Positions 1 to 6,762 of a stretch of DNA of 10,280 bases are shown in pieces. Numbering within the stretch: position 1 is the first letter of the stretch; every line of letters begins with the position of its first letter. The notes beneath the pieces were generated by a model. It searched no databases. It was given only the letters and a program-made list of their open reading frames with translations, and was not told the origin of the DNA. Both the position numbers and the translations under genes were made by a program. Source of the DNA: Pseudomonadales bacterium (GTDB taxonomy: Bacteria > Pseudomonadota > Gammaproteobacteria > Pseudomonadales > Azotimanducaceae); NCBI GenBank assembly GCA_007128525.1, contig SKXG01000035.1:1-10280 (forward strand). The letters run 5' to 3'.

Positions 1-710
1 ATACTCGCCATCGACCAGATGGCGTTGGCTGTGCTGGGACGGTTGTCGATGCGCGGCTCATGGGGCCAGTTGTTGGTATAGGTAATGCTCTTTCCGGGAC
101 GCTCCGCGGCCGCCGCCCATGACGTCCAGAAGAAGAAGGCAGGTACCAGTTCGCGCCGATACAGCGCCGGCACCGGGTCTTCCGGGATGGCGTACTTTTC
201 CCGCAACTCGGACAGTGCCTCGGCATCGCCAAAGAGCGCAACATAATGCGCAGAGACCGCCTCAATGGCATCAGCCCGGTCTGCCGAAACCGTGATGGTT
301 TCGGTGGCCTCGTCATAGGTGTTGGTTCGCAGTTCCTGTTTCAGACGTGCCTTCAGGGCGGCCTGCTGCTCAGGGCCAAGCTGTTCATAGTCCAGGCCAT
401 GGTCGCGTTGCGCCCAGTACGTCAGCAAAAAACTGACTTCCCGATGCAACCAGTCTGCCGTCCAGTCAGGCGCGACATAGGCGCCATGGCCCCAGATGGA
501 GCCAAGCTGTTGCCCGCCCATGGATTGCCAGACCTGACGGCCGCGCTGCATCTGGTCGAGGGTGAACACAGTACGGCCGTCCTCGCTGACGACCTGTTCC
601 GGCATTGGTGGTGCCTGGCGATAGATCTCGCCGCCTATGATGAGCAATGCACCAAAGGAAGCGATGAACATGATGCCCAGAATCCACCATAGTTTTCTTA
701 TGGGTGACAT
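1..710 (-). CDS. norB: Quinol-dependent nitric oxide reductase, N-terminal 236 residues (partial)
   Basis: qNOR is an inner-membrane haem-copper-oxidase relative that reduces two NO to N2O with electrons from quinol. It serves in denitrification or NO detoxification. Only the N-terminal part is visible and the gene continues past the left edge. The protein opens with a basic start and one hydrophobic helix (about residues 7-27). It then enters the periplasmic domain carrying family motifs: RGRQVWQSMGGQQ, GSIWGHGAYVAPDWTADWLHRE, and TYTNNWPHEPRIDNRP near the visible end. These are typical of the long single-subunit qNOR rather than the NorBC cytochrome-c type. The ATG at 708-710 is preceded by AAGGAG six bases upstream. 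No frameshift or stop is present in the visible part, and the catalytic histidines lie outside the window. The gene is divergent from the DUF3047 gene and may be NO-regulated (see the repeats at 756-786). The family call is secure; whether the full gene is intact cannot be seen. Confidence 0.93.
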   Translation of the reverse strand, partial: MSPIRKLWWILGIMFIASFGALLIIGGEIYRQAPPMPEQVVSEDGRTVFTLDQMQRGRQVWQSMGGQQLGSIWGHGAYVAPDWTADWLHREVSFLLTYWAQRDHGLDYEQLGPEQQAALKARLKQELRTNTYDEATETITVSADRADAIEAVSAHYVALFGDAEALSELREKYAIPEDPVPALYRRELVPAFFFWTSWAAAAERPGKSITYTNNWPHEPRIDNRPSTANAIWSMAS

Positions 711-755
711 TGAGGCTCCTTGAGTAAACCGATGCGGTCGGTGGCCGTTTGGTTA

Positions 756-786
756 AAGATGTAAAAATAATAGATGTTTAAGATGT
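756..786. promoter_or_regulatory. Cluster of three AAGATGT-like repeats upstream of the nitric oxide reductase gene
   Basis: On the plus strand AAGATGT occurs at 756-762, TAGATGT at 771-777 and AAGATGT at 780-786, all in the same orientation, inside an AT-rich island. Read on the norB strand, the proximal copy gives TTTTACATCTT. This resembles one half (AAATRCATCTT) of the binding site of NsrR, the NO-sensing Rrf2-family repressor. A TATTAT that could serve as a norB -10 element lies between copies, on the minus strand. The second half of a full palindromic NsrR site is not present, so the repeats could instead bind another regulator. Operator function is an inference from sequence similarity and the neighbouring gene. 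Confidence 0.4.
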
Positions 787-902
787 GCGTGCAGTACGTG
801 ATTCCCACAAGTAGACAGGCAGTGGCCTTAAATGGGCTCTATATTCATCGTGGCAGCGATACAGATAGACGCTGAACTTGTATGCTTGGGTTTCGTGTTG
901 CC

Positions 903-906
903 GGAG
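903..906 (+). promoter_or_regulatory. Ribosome binding site that decides the DUF3047 start
   Basis: GGAG lies seven bases before the GTG at 914. It supports this start over the in-frame ATG at 878, which lacks a comparable site and would put a Cys-rich stretch in front of the signal peptide. Confidence 0.7.
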
Positions 907-913
907 TTCGTTT

Positions 914-1579
914 GTGCGATCAAAGTGGCTGGGCTTGATTCTGGTGTTGTGCAGCGTCGCCACACGGGCGGAATCACTGGTCGTGACGCCGGCAGAGATG
1001 CAGCAGTGGGAAGAGCATCGTTTCGCCGGCAGTACCCGCTATACGCTGGTTGAGATGGATGGCCGCGAGGCGTTACAGGCGCAGTGCGCGGCGGGTGAGG
1101 CGTCCGGCCGGTATCTGCGGCGCAGCATTGACCTGACAGAAACCCCGGTGCTTGAGTGGTCGTGGCGTGTCGATGACGTGCTTGACGGCGTCGATGAAAG
1201 AACCCGTGATGGTGATGACTATCCGGCGCGCGTCTATGTGGTGTATGAGCATCGGGTATTGCGCTGGCGCACGCGGGCGCTGAACTATGTCTGGGCGAGT
1301 GAGCAGCCTGCGGGCTCGGACTGGCCCAATGCCTTTGCCCGGCAGGCCCACATGATCGCCGTGCGCTCAGGTGAGCCCGATGCACCCGGCTGGTTTCGGG
1401 AGCAACGCAATGTGCGGGACGACTTTCGCCGCTATCATGGCCGCGATATCGATGAAATTCAGGTTGTTGCCATCATGACGGATTGCGATAACGCGGGTCA
1501 GGCCCTGGAAGGCTGGTACGGGCGCATCCGCTTTCTTTCCGAAGACCAGGCCGATTTGGAGCGCCATCGTGAGAACTGA
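914..1579 (+). CDS. DUF3047 family exported protein
   Basis: This is a 221-residue protein of the DUF3047 family, whose biochemical role is not known to me. A GTG start at 914 with GGAG seven bases upstream gives a clean Sec signal peptide: basic RSK, a hydrophobic core WLGLILVLCSV, and probable cleavage after TRA at residue 19. An ATG 36 bases upstream is in frame but would prepend a poor leader. Family landmarks are LEWSWRVDD (80-88), GDDYPARVYVVY (100-111), ALNYVWAS (122-129), and IMTDCDNAG (187-195), where DUF3047 proteins usually have TDTDN. It is therefore likely periplasmic. It diverges from the nitric oxide reductase gene and overlaps the next gene by 11 bp, so the two are probably translated together. 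A function in NO metabolism is possible from position only. Confidence 0.82.
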   Translation: MRSKWLGLILVLCSVATRAESLVVTPAEMQQWEEHRFAGSTRYTLVEMDGREALQAQCAAGEASGRYLRRSIDLTETPVLEWSWRVDDVLDGVDERTRDGDDYPARVYVVYEHRVLRWRTRALNYVWASEQPAGSDWPNAFARQAHMIAVRSGEPDAPGWFREQRNVRDDFRRYHGRDIDEIQVVAIMTDCDNAGQALEGWYGRIRFLSEDQADLERHREN

Positions 1580-1955
1580 GTACCAGGCCGAGATCGACGC
1601 AGCGTTGCATTGTCTTGATGCATTTATGTCAGCGTTCAATGCCAGGGATCTAGCGGCGTTTGACCAGACCTTCAATTTTCCAAGCATCCGGCTCGCGTCA
1701 AACCGACTGGTCATCCTCAACCAAGGTGACCACAAACCCCAAATGTTCGAGCGAGGCGCTCTGGCAGATTGGGATCACTCCGCCTGGGAGCGGCGCGACG
1801 TCATCCACGCAGGGCCCGACAAGGTGCACCTGGATACCAGGTTCACGCGCTATCGGGATGATGGCTCAGTTATCGGTGGGTTCGACAGCATCTATGTGGT
1901 GACCTGTGAAGATGGGCACTGGGGAGTCAAAATCCGATCCAGCTACGCGCCCTGA
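1569..1955 (+). CDS. Small NTF2/SnoaL-like (DUF4440-type) protein
   Basis: This 128-residue protein has no signal peptide or membrane segment and is probably cytosolic. The pattern is that of the NTF2-like cone fold. It has an N-terminal helix with AALHCLDAFMSAFNARDLAAFDQTF, the common 'one small domain whose members work in a pocket' opening, followed by beta strands ending in SIYVVTCEDGHWGVKIRSSYAP. This superfamily includes SnoaL-like isomerases, limonene epoxide hydrolase-like enzymes and many proteins of unknown role; no specific substrate can be assigned. The GTG start at 1569 has GGAG (1558-1561) seven bases upstream. It lies inside the end of the DUF3047 gene (11-bp overlap, different frame), which suggests translational coupling. 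Transcription likely ends at the hairpin at 1993-2015. Confidence 0.75.
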   Translation: MRTEYQAEIDAALHCLDAFMSAFNARDLAAFDQTFNFPSIRLASNRLVILNQGDHKPQMFERGALADWDHSAWERRDVIHAGPDKVHLDTRFTRYRDDGSVIGGFDSIYVVTCEDGHWGVKIRSSYAP

Positions 1956-1992
1956 CATCGATAGGCCGTGTTGGCCGGCTTCGGAAAGCTGA

Positions 1993-2015
1993 GGCCGGTC
2001 ATGGTGTGACCGGCC
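1993..2015. terminator. Hairpin between convergent genes, possible bidirectional terminator
   Basis: GGCCGGTCA (1993-2001), a five-base loop TGGTG, and TGACCGGCC (2007-2015) form a perfect 9-bp, GC-rich stem. It lies between the stop of the NTF2-like gene (1955) and the stop of the aldo/keto reductase gene (2029), as expected for a shared terminator. No run of T follows on either strand, so it is not a canonical rho-independent terminator and may act with Rho or protect mRNA 3' ends. Confidence 0.5.
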
Positions 2016-2028
2016 CCGCAGCGCAGGC

Positions 2029-3060
2029 TCAGGACGAGCCGATTGACAGCAGGTTCTCAACTGGCCGATAGGCCTCTTCCAGATAGTTCACGTCCTCATC
2101 GGCCAGGAGAATGTCGGCCGATGCGACCAACTGCTCGAGCTGCTCGACCCTTGAGACGCCAACCACCGGCGCGGTGATTTCCGGCTTGTTCATCAGCCAG
2201 GCCAGTGAGATCTGAGCCGGCGTTTTCCCGTATTTTTCCGCAACTTCGATGACGCGATCGGCAACGTCAAATACATGATCACCCCGGTACAGGCTTTCGG
2301 TCCGGTTGCGATCGCGGCCCTGTGACCGCTTGGTGCCGCCCTTGTCGAAGCTGCCTCTGTATGCGCCGGCCAGAATGCCGCGTGCCAGCGGCGACCAGGG
2401 CGTCAGCGCGACCCCGGTTCCGGCGCAGTACGGAATCATCTCGCGCTCTTCTTCCCGATACACCAGGTTGTAGTGGTTCTGCATGGAAACAAAGGGCGTC
2501 CAGCCGTTGGCCAGCGCCGTGTGCTGCAGCTCGGTGAATTGCCAGGCGAACATCGATGAACCGCCCAGGTACAGGGCCTTGCCTGCTTTCACAACGTCGT
2601 GCAGCGCTTCCAGCGTCTCTTCAATTTGCGTTTCCGCAGCGCCCGGAATGGCATGTGGGTGACGATGAATGACCAGGTGGTCCACATAGTCGTGCCCAAG
2701 GCGTTTCAGTGACGCATCGATGCCTTCCATGATGTGCTTGCGCGACAGGCCGCCCTGATTGGCGCCCCGGCCCATGGGCATCGAGACTTTCGTGGCCAGC
2801 ACATACTCGTCCCGCGGCAGCAGCTCACGCAGCAGTGCGCCGACGACTTCTTCACTGGCGCCGATGCCATAGATGTCGGCGCAGTCAAAGTAAAACAGGC
2901 CGTGATCAATGGCGGCCTTGAAAATGGGGCGCGCTTCATCCGGCCCCAGTGTCCAGTCTCCCTGGTGTCCCCGGCCCGGTATGCCGAAATTCATGGTGCC
3001 GAGACAGAGTTCGGATACACGCAGGCCACAGTTCTGGCCCAGCTGTACGGCTTTAAGCAT
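2029..3060 (-). CDS. Aldo/keto reductase
   Basis: This is a 343-residue NADPH-dependent oxidoreductase of the AKR superfamily, cytosolic, reducing aldehydes or ketones; the substrate is unknown. The full catalytic tetrad is visible: Asp59 and Tyr64 in FDCADIYG, Lys91 in ATKVSMP, and His132 in LVIHRHP. Other landmarks are the N-terminal LRVSELCLGTMNFG strand and the cofactor-binding GVSRVEQLEQLV near residues 296-307. Length fits the YajO/Tas-like branch of roughly 320-350 residues. The loop after His132 (HAIPGAAETQ before IEETLEAL) is longer than the usual 'HRxDPxTPIEETLEAL' form, possibly shaping the substrate pocket. The ATG has AGGAG seven to eight bases upstream. It follows the protease gene on the same strand after about 105 bp, so it may have its own promoter, though I see no convincing one. 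Confidence 0.93.
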   Translation of the reverse strand: MLKAVQLGQNCGLRVSELCLGTMNFGIPGRGHQGDWTLGPDEARPIFKAAIDHGLFYFDCADIYGIGASEEVVGALLRELLPRDEYVLATKVSMPMGRGANQGGLSRKHIMEGIDASLKRLGHDYVDHLVIHRHPHAIPGAAETQIEETLEALHDVVKAGKALYLGGSSMFAWQFTELQHTALANGWTPFVSMQNHYNLVYREEEREMIPYCAGTGVALTPWSPLARGILAGAYRGSFDKGGTKRSQGRDRNRTESLYRGDHVFDVADRVIEVAEKYGKTPAQISLAWLMNKPEITAPVVGVSRVEQLEQLVASADILLADEDVNYLEEAYRPVENLLSIGSS

Positions 3061-3165
3061 TGGATACTCCTGCTAACGTGGTGTCTGCAGCCATTGGCTG
3101 GCTGCTCGAGCAATCCCCCGGTGCCAGTCTAACAGCTGCCGCGCTGGCAGGTGTAAGGCGAGCTC

Positions 3166-5931
3166 TCAGAAGCGTGCCAGTGGCTGGACTTGTGATGGCA
3201 CACCGTCAAAGGTTGCCTGTACCGACACGTTGAAGGTGACATTGGTGGTGTCTCTGCCCGCGGCCCGAATGGACTGTGGTTGCCGGGATTGCGGAAACAG
3301 GCCGCAGACCTCGCCCAGACCGCAGATTTGCAGGTTGTTGTTGAGGTCCGAGCCGGCGGCAATCAGGTATTCCGCGGGCTCAACGCCGTCAAACGAAAAC
3401 AGATAGTCGCCGTTACCCTCTGCTTCGGCGATCACCTGGTAACGGGTCTCCAGCGTATCGGGGTCGAGCAGCAGCACGTACAGGAGGCCGGCGTCGGCGG
3501 CTTCCGAGGTGCCCACCTGCATCTGGACATCTACTGAGACGGTGTTGACGTCGGATGGAAAGCGCACGGTTGCCTGGTAGGGGCCATCCGGCAGGCCGTC
3601 ACGGTCTACTGACAGCGTCCAGTCATAGGGTGAATCGCCGGGCTCAAGCGTCAGCCAGCCACTGGAATTTTCGGTCGGTGTCTCCAGCGCAAGCTCACCG
3701 CCACCGGCATTGCTCAGGCGGACCTGTTGCACGCTGCCGCTGGCGCCAAAGTTGACCAAGCCAGGCTCTACGCTGAGCATTGGGGATTGAGGTGCTGCTG
3801 TCGGGTCAAATGACAAAGCACTGTTGACCGCTTTCTCCGCGTTGATCAGGCCATGACCGAAGATCACATCCTGTCCTGGCATACCCAGATCGTCGGTTAG
3901 TTGATCCTGACGCAGCATCAGCTCAATGTCTTGGGGGCCGAGGCCGGAGGTGACCGACTTCATCAGCGCAAACACGCCGCTGACATGGGGCGCCGACATC
4001 GACGTGCCCTGCATGTAGCGATACGCCGGTATACGGCTGCCGGATCGATCATCAATGGTTGTGCTGAGTATGCCGTCGCCAACACCACTACCGGTGCTGT
4101 CGATACGCAGATCGCCGCCGGGGGCCACCAGATCCACCCAGTCTCCGAAGTTGGAATAGAAGGCGCGTTGCTCAAAGGCATCGACCGCGCCCACTGCAAA
4201 GACGTTCTGATAGGCTGCTGGGAACGTCCAGGTGCTGCTGTTGCGATTACCGGCTGAGGCGACGACCGTGATGCCCAGCTCGCGAAGTTCGTCATACAGC
4301 GCCTGCTCAGCAGCGTTCGGACCGCCCACACGGCCCAGGCTCAGGTTGATGATGTCAGCGGGCTGGTCCGGAATGCCGCCGCTGTCGTTCTCCATGCCTG
4401 CGGCATAGCGCAGACCCTGCTCAATGGCGTAGCCCGAGCAAAAGATATCCACGCAGACCCGAACCGGAAGGATGCGGGCGTTGAAGGCGACACCAGCAAC
4501 GCCGGTATCGTTGTTGGTCGCTGCGGCTATGGTGCCCGCAACATGAGTGCCATGAAAGCTGCTGCCGCCTGGGGGTGGCGAGCTCATGCCCGGATCGTCA
4601 CCCCCAGCTGTGTCGAACAGGAAGTCAAAGCCGGGCAGCAGCTGACTCTCGAGATCCGGATGCTCGAGGGCAACTCCGGTATCCAGCACCGCAATGGTCA
4701 CGCCCTCACCCGAGGCATCCGGCCAGGCATGTGGCAGCCGTATCTGCTCATAGTGCCACTGGCGGTCGAAGAAGGGGTCGTTCGGACGGAAGCTGTGCAG
4801 CTCATACAGGTAGTTCGGCTGCGCTGATTCCACATCGTCGTGCTGCTGCAAGGCTTTGATGGCGCGCAGCGTTTCGTATTTGTCGGCATCCTCAGCGCGG
4901 GCAAAGCGCAGCCGTTCCGGGGCCTGGCTTTGATCCAGCGCTCTACGCGCGCGTTCGTTGATGGCCGACGCCAGCGCATCTTCGGCATCCCGGAAACGAT
5001 AGCGGCGATTGCGTTCATCGGTGGGCCGCCCGATTCTCAGGGCGCGCTGGTCGTTCGACAGTTGCTGGCGTAGCGGACTGCTGGCCGGGGTCGTCTCTGC
5101 CATTTTTACGACCGCTTCATGGGCCAGGAAGTCATCCCCCAGACGCCAGCCCGACTCGGCAGTAGCGACATTGGAAAAACTCTGGCCCAGTGACAGGGTA
5201 TAGCCGGAAGCACCGGACACCGCCCGCACGACAACGTAATAGTCGCCAGGCGCGTCCAGTGGCACCAGGACGCGCTCGAATGCCACTTCGACGCCCAGCG
5301 ACGCATCGACCAGTTCCTGGTCGGCATTGAACAGCAGCAGATCCAGATCATTGTCCGGCCCGGGATTGGCAACTTCGAGCAGGATTTGTTGCCCGCCGGC
5401 AAGCTCGGCCACATAGTAATCCTCAATGTCGCCAGCAGTCCGGCTGCGTCCGTCCGGTCCTGCCTCCTGGCGGTTAACGTAGCCGGCGACGGTGGCCGCA
5501 GAACTGATGGGCTGCGCGGTGCCAAAGCTGTCATTGGCGGTGACTGGCGCGGCTGGATTGTTGATGGTGTTGTCGGTGTCAGTATGGGCGGCCGTGATAA
5601 TTCGACCGGAAATTCGGGGTCGCCTGAAACTGGCTTCGATCACACAGGAGCTGCGAACCTTGCCGGTAATGTACAGACGGCCTTGGAGCGTGCCCCGGCA
5701 TCCTTGCACCTCATCCACAACATAGCCGGACCGGGGCTCTATGCTGAATGCCGCAGTCTGACCCTGGGCAATCCTGACAGATTGCGGTTGCACGGCACCG
5801 TTGCCGCTGGTGCTGGTTCGGATTTCGATCGGGCCAGAGACTTCACTGCACCCCGTCAGCATCAGGGCTGCAGCTGCCAGGATGACAGTGCCGGGGAACA
5901 GATGACGTATGTTCGATACGCGCACGTTCAA
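3166..5931 (-). CDS. Subtilisin-family (S8) serine protease, multidomain lipoprotein
   Basis: This is a 921-residue secreted endopeptidase. The signal peptide ends in a lipobox LTGC with Cys28; Ser at +2 suggests outer-membrane targeting. Domains in order are: an InlB-B-repeat-like beta domain (about 38-104, SGNGAVQPQSVRIAQGQ), a PPC-like domain (about 165-250, DIEDYYVAELAGGQQILLEV), a propeptide-like region (about 268-377) ending VESAQPNYLYE, the S8 catalytic domain (about 380-708), a BACON/Ig-like domain (about 715-806), and a C-terminal beta domain (about 813-905). The catalytic triad is Asp417 (AVLDTGV), His460 (HGTHVAGT) and Ser644 (GTSMSAPHVSG), with oxyanion Asn562 (SAGN), so it should be active. 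Apart from Cys28 there are six cysteines in three close pairs (78/96, 493/498, 870/876), consistent with disulfides outside the cytoplasm. The start is uncertain: TTG at 5931 lacks a clear Shine-Dalgarno site, and GTG at 5925 is an alternative. The natural substrate is unknown. Confidence 0.94.
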   Translation of the reverse strand: MNVRVSNIRHLFPGTVILAAAALMLTGCSEVSGPIEIRTSTSGNGAVQPQSVRIAQGQTAAFSIEPRSGYVVDEVQGCRGTLQGRLYITGKVRSSCVIEASFRRPRISGRIITAAHTDTDNTINNPAAPVTANDSFGTAQPISSAATVAGYVNRQEAGPDGRSRTAGDIEDYYVAELAGGQQILLEVANPGPDNDLDLLLFNADQELVDASLGVEVAFERVLVPLDAPGDYYVVVRAVSGASGYTLSLGQSFSNVATAESGWRLGDDFLAHEAVVKMAETTPASSPLRQQLSNDQRALRIGRPTDERNRRYRFRDAEDALASAINERARRALDQSQAPERLRFARAEDADKYETLRAIKALQQHDDVESAQPNYLYELHSFRPNDPFFDRQWHYEQIRLPHAWPDASGEGVTIAVLDTGVALEHPDLESQLLPGFDFLFDTAGGDDPGMSSPPPGGSSFHGTHVAGTIAAATNNDTGVAGVAFNARILPVRVCVDIFCSGYAIEQGLRYAAGMENDSGGIPDQPADIINLSLGRVGGPNAAEQALYDELRELGITVVASAGNRNSSTWTFPAAYQNVFAVGAVDAFEQRAFYSNFGDWVDLVAPGGDLRIDSTGSGVGDGILSTTIDDRSGSRIPAYRYMQGTSMSAPHVSGVFALMKSVTSGLGPQDIELMLRQDQLTDDLGMPGQDVIFGHGLINAEKAVNSALSFDPTAAPQSPMLSVEPGLVNFGASGSVQQVRLSNAGGGELALETPTENSSGWLTLEPGDSPYDWTLSVDRDGLPDGPYQATVRFPSDVNTVSVDVQMQVGTSEAADAGLLYVLLLDPDTLETRYQVIAEAEGNGDYLFSFDGVEPAEYLIAAGSDLNNNLQICGLGEVCGLFPQSRQPQSIRAAGRDTTNVTFNVSVQATFDGVPSQVQPLARF

Positions 5932-5946
5932 GTTGCCACAGCGAAG

Positions 5947-5995
5947 GAAGCCCTTTTGAGTCTAGTCCTTGAACTTTTACTTCGGCAAGGGCTTC
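5947..5995. repeat. Perfect 9-bp inverted repeat between glsB-like and protease genes
   Basis: GAAGCCCTT (5947-5955) and AAGGGCTTC (5987-5995) are exact reverse complements separated by 31 bases. They lie just after the stop of the GlsB-like gene (6015) and just before the protease start (5931). The loop is long and no T-run follows on the minus strand, so a terminator is only one option. A transcript structure controlling the weakly initiated protease gene, or an operator, are alternatives. Confidence 0.45.
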
Positions 5996-6014
5996 GGTCA
6001 GATTGTCAGGCTGA

Positions 6015-6266
6015 TTAGCGCCCCAGCAGCAATTGCAGAGCGACGAGCAGGGTGACAGCGCCGACGGTCGCAATCACCAAGCTGCCGATCAGCCCGCCAG
6101 CCACCACGCCCAGGGCGTTGAAAATCAGCGCGCCGAGCAAGGCCCCGACGATGCCGACAACAATGTTTACAACTATGCCCTGACCTCGACCCTTAACAAG
6201 TATGTTGGCGATCCAGCCGGCAATGCCGCCGATGATCAGCACGCCCAATATGCCCTCTACGGTCAT
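6015..6266 (-). CDS. GlsB/YeaQ/YmgE family small membrane protein
   Basis: This 83-residue, very hydrophobic protein is of the family once called transglycosylase-associated protein. It has three probable transmembrane segments, about residues 4-23, 31-52 and 56-80. The hallmark is a loop with GRGQGIVVNIVVGIVGALLG between the first two helices. Length matches the family (about 80-85). Members are often stress-induced envelope proteins, but the molecular function is not established. The ATG is preceded by AGGGGG about seven bases upstream. It lies 79 bp after the DoxX-like gene on the same strand, so it could be read through from the upstream operon. The intervening stretch has only a minor 5-bp hairpin (6323-6336) and no strong promoter that I can see. 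Confidence 0.9.
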   Translation of the reverse strand: MTVEGILGVLIIGGIAGWIANILVKGRGQGIVVNIVVGIVGALLGALIFNALGVVAGGLIGSLVIATVGAVTLLVALQLLLGR

Positions 6267-6345
6267 GGTGTTGCCCCCTGTGTGGTACCGTCAGAACGCT
6301 AACACCAATCTGCACATCTTGCACCTGCTCCCAGGTTCAGGCGGA

Positions 6346-6762
6346 TCACCCCAGTGACCACCGACGGTCCGCATCGCGCAGCATGAACAGGGCGATACAG
6401 GCAGCAAGCATGGGTATGGAGGCCTGAAACAGCATATTGCCGGGCTCCAGCGGGCTCAGGTGCTGCTGCCAGGATGAAGCGGTGGAAATGGCGTGAAATA
6501 CCAGCACATAACCATAGGTCCAGGTCTTGTACAGGCCCAGCAGAAATCCGATTTCGACAATCAGCTGAATCACACCAATGGCGATGAATACGCCAGTACC
6601 CAAACCAGATATAAAGTAGAAATTCTCGAACACGGCATCGGCGTGCGCCGGGTTCAGTATCTTGTCCAGGCTCCAGATGGCCATGACAAAAAAGACAGCA
6701 ATGCGCATTAGTAGCAGCGCTAAAGGTAGTCTATCTTCGATCAGGTTTGATTCCGTGCTCAT
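6346..6762 (-). CDS. DoxX-like four-helix membrane protein
   Basis: This 138-residue integral membrane protein has four predicted helices, about residues 12-33, 53-76, 82-97 and 111-128, and a short basic C-terminus. The first helix ends in IWSLDKILNP and the following segment ADAVFENFYFISGLG matches the DoxX-like pattern. DoxX relatives are linked to thiosulfate:quinone oxidoreductase or oxidative-stress complexes, but most are uncharacterised and I do not assign a reaction. The ATG at 6760-6762 overlaps the stop codon of the upstream reductase gene (ATGA), with GGGAG eight bases before it, which implies translational coupling. A longer reading from 6870 would run through the end of the reductase and is rejected. 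The coupling suggests it works with the membrane-linked reductase, for example as an electron or thiol partner; this is inference. Confidence 0.8.
   Translation of the reverse strand: MSTESNLIEDRLPLALLLMRIAVFFVMAIWSLDKILNPAHADAVFENFYFISGLGTGVFIAIGVIQLIVEIGFLLGLYKTWTYGYVLVFHAISTASSWQQHLSPLEPGNMLFQASIPMLAACIALFMLRDADRRWSLG

Noticed and set aside
812..845. TAGACA and TATATT as a promoter for the DUF3047 gene
   Set aside because: The spacing of 22 bp is too long for a standard sigma-70 promoter, and no better pair was found.
828..1385. A 185-codon minus-strand open frame
   Set aside because: Its His/Pro/Arg/Ser-rich composition is typical of an antisense shadow; the DUF3047 frame on the plus strand carries the conserved motifs and signal peptide.
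3122..3150. Possible terminator after the protease gene (CTGCC/GGCAG and TGCCAG/CTGGCA pairings)
   Set aside because: The stems are only 5-6 bp and compete with each other, and no T-run follows. This is not distinguishable from chance in GC-rich DNA.
5386..6018. A 210-codon plus-strand open frame across the protease start
   Set aside because: It is antisense to the signal peptide and N-terminal domains of the protease, with no domain signature and no good ribosome binding site.
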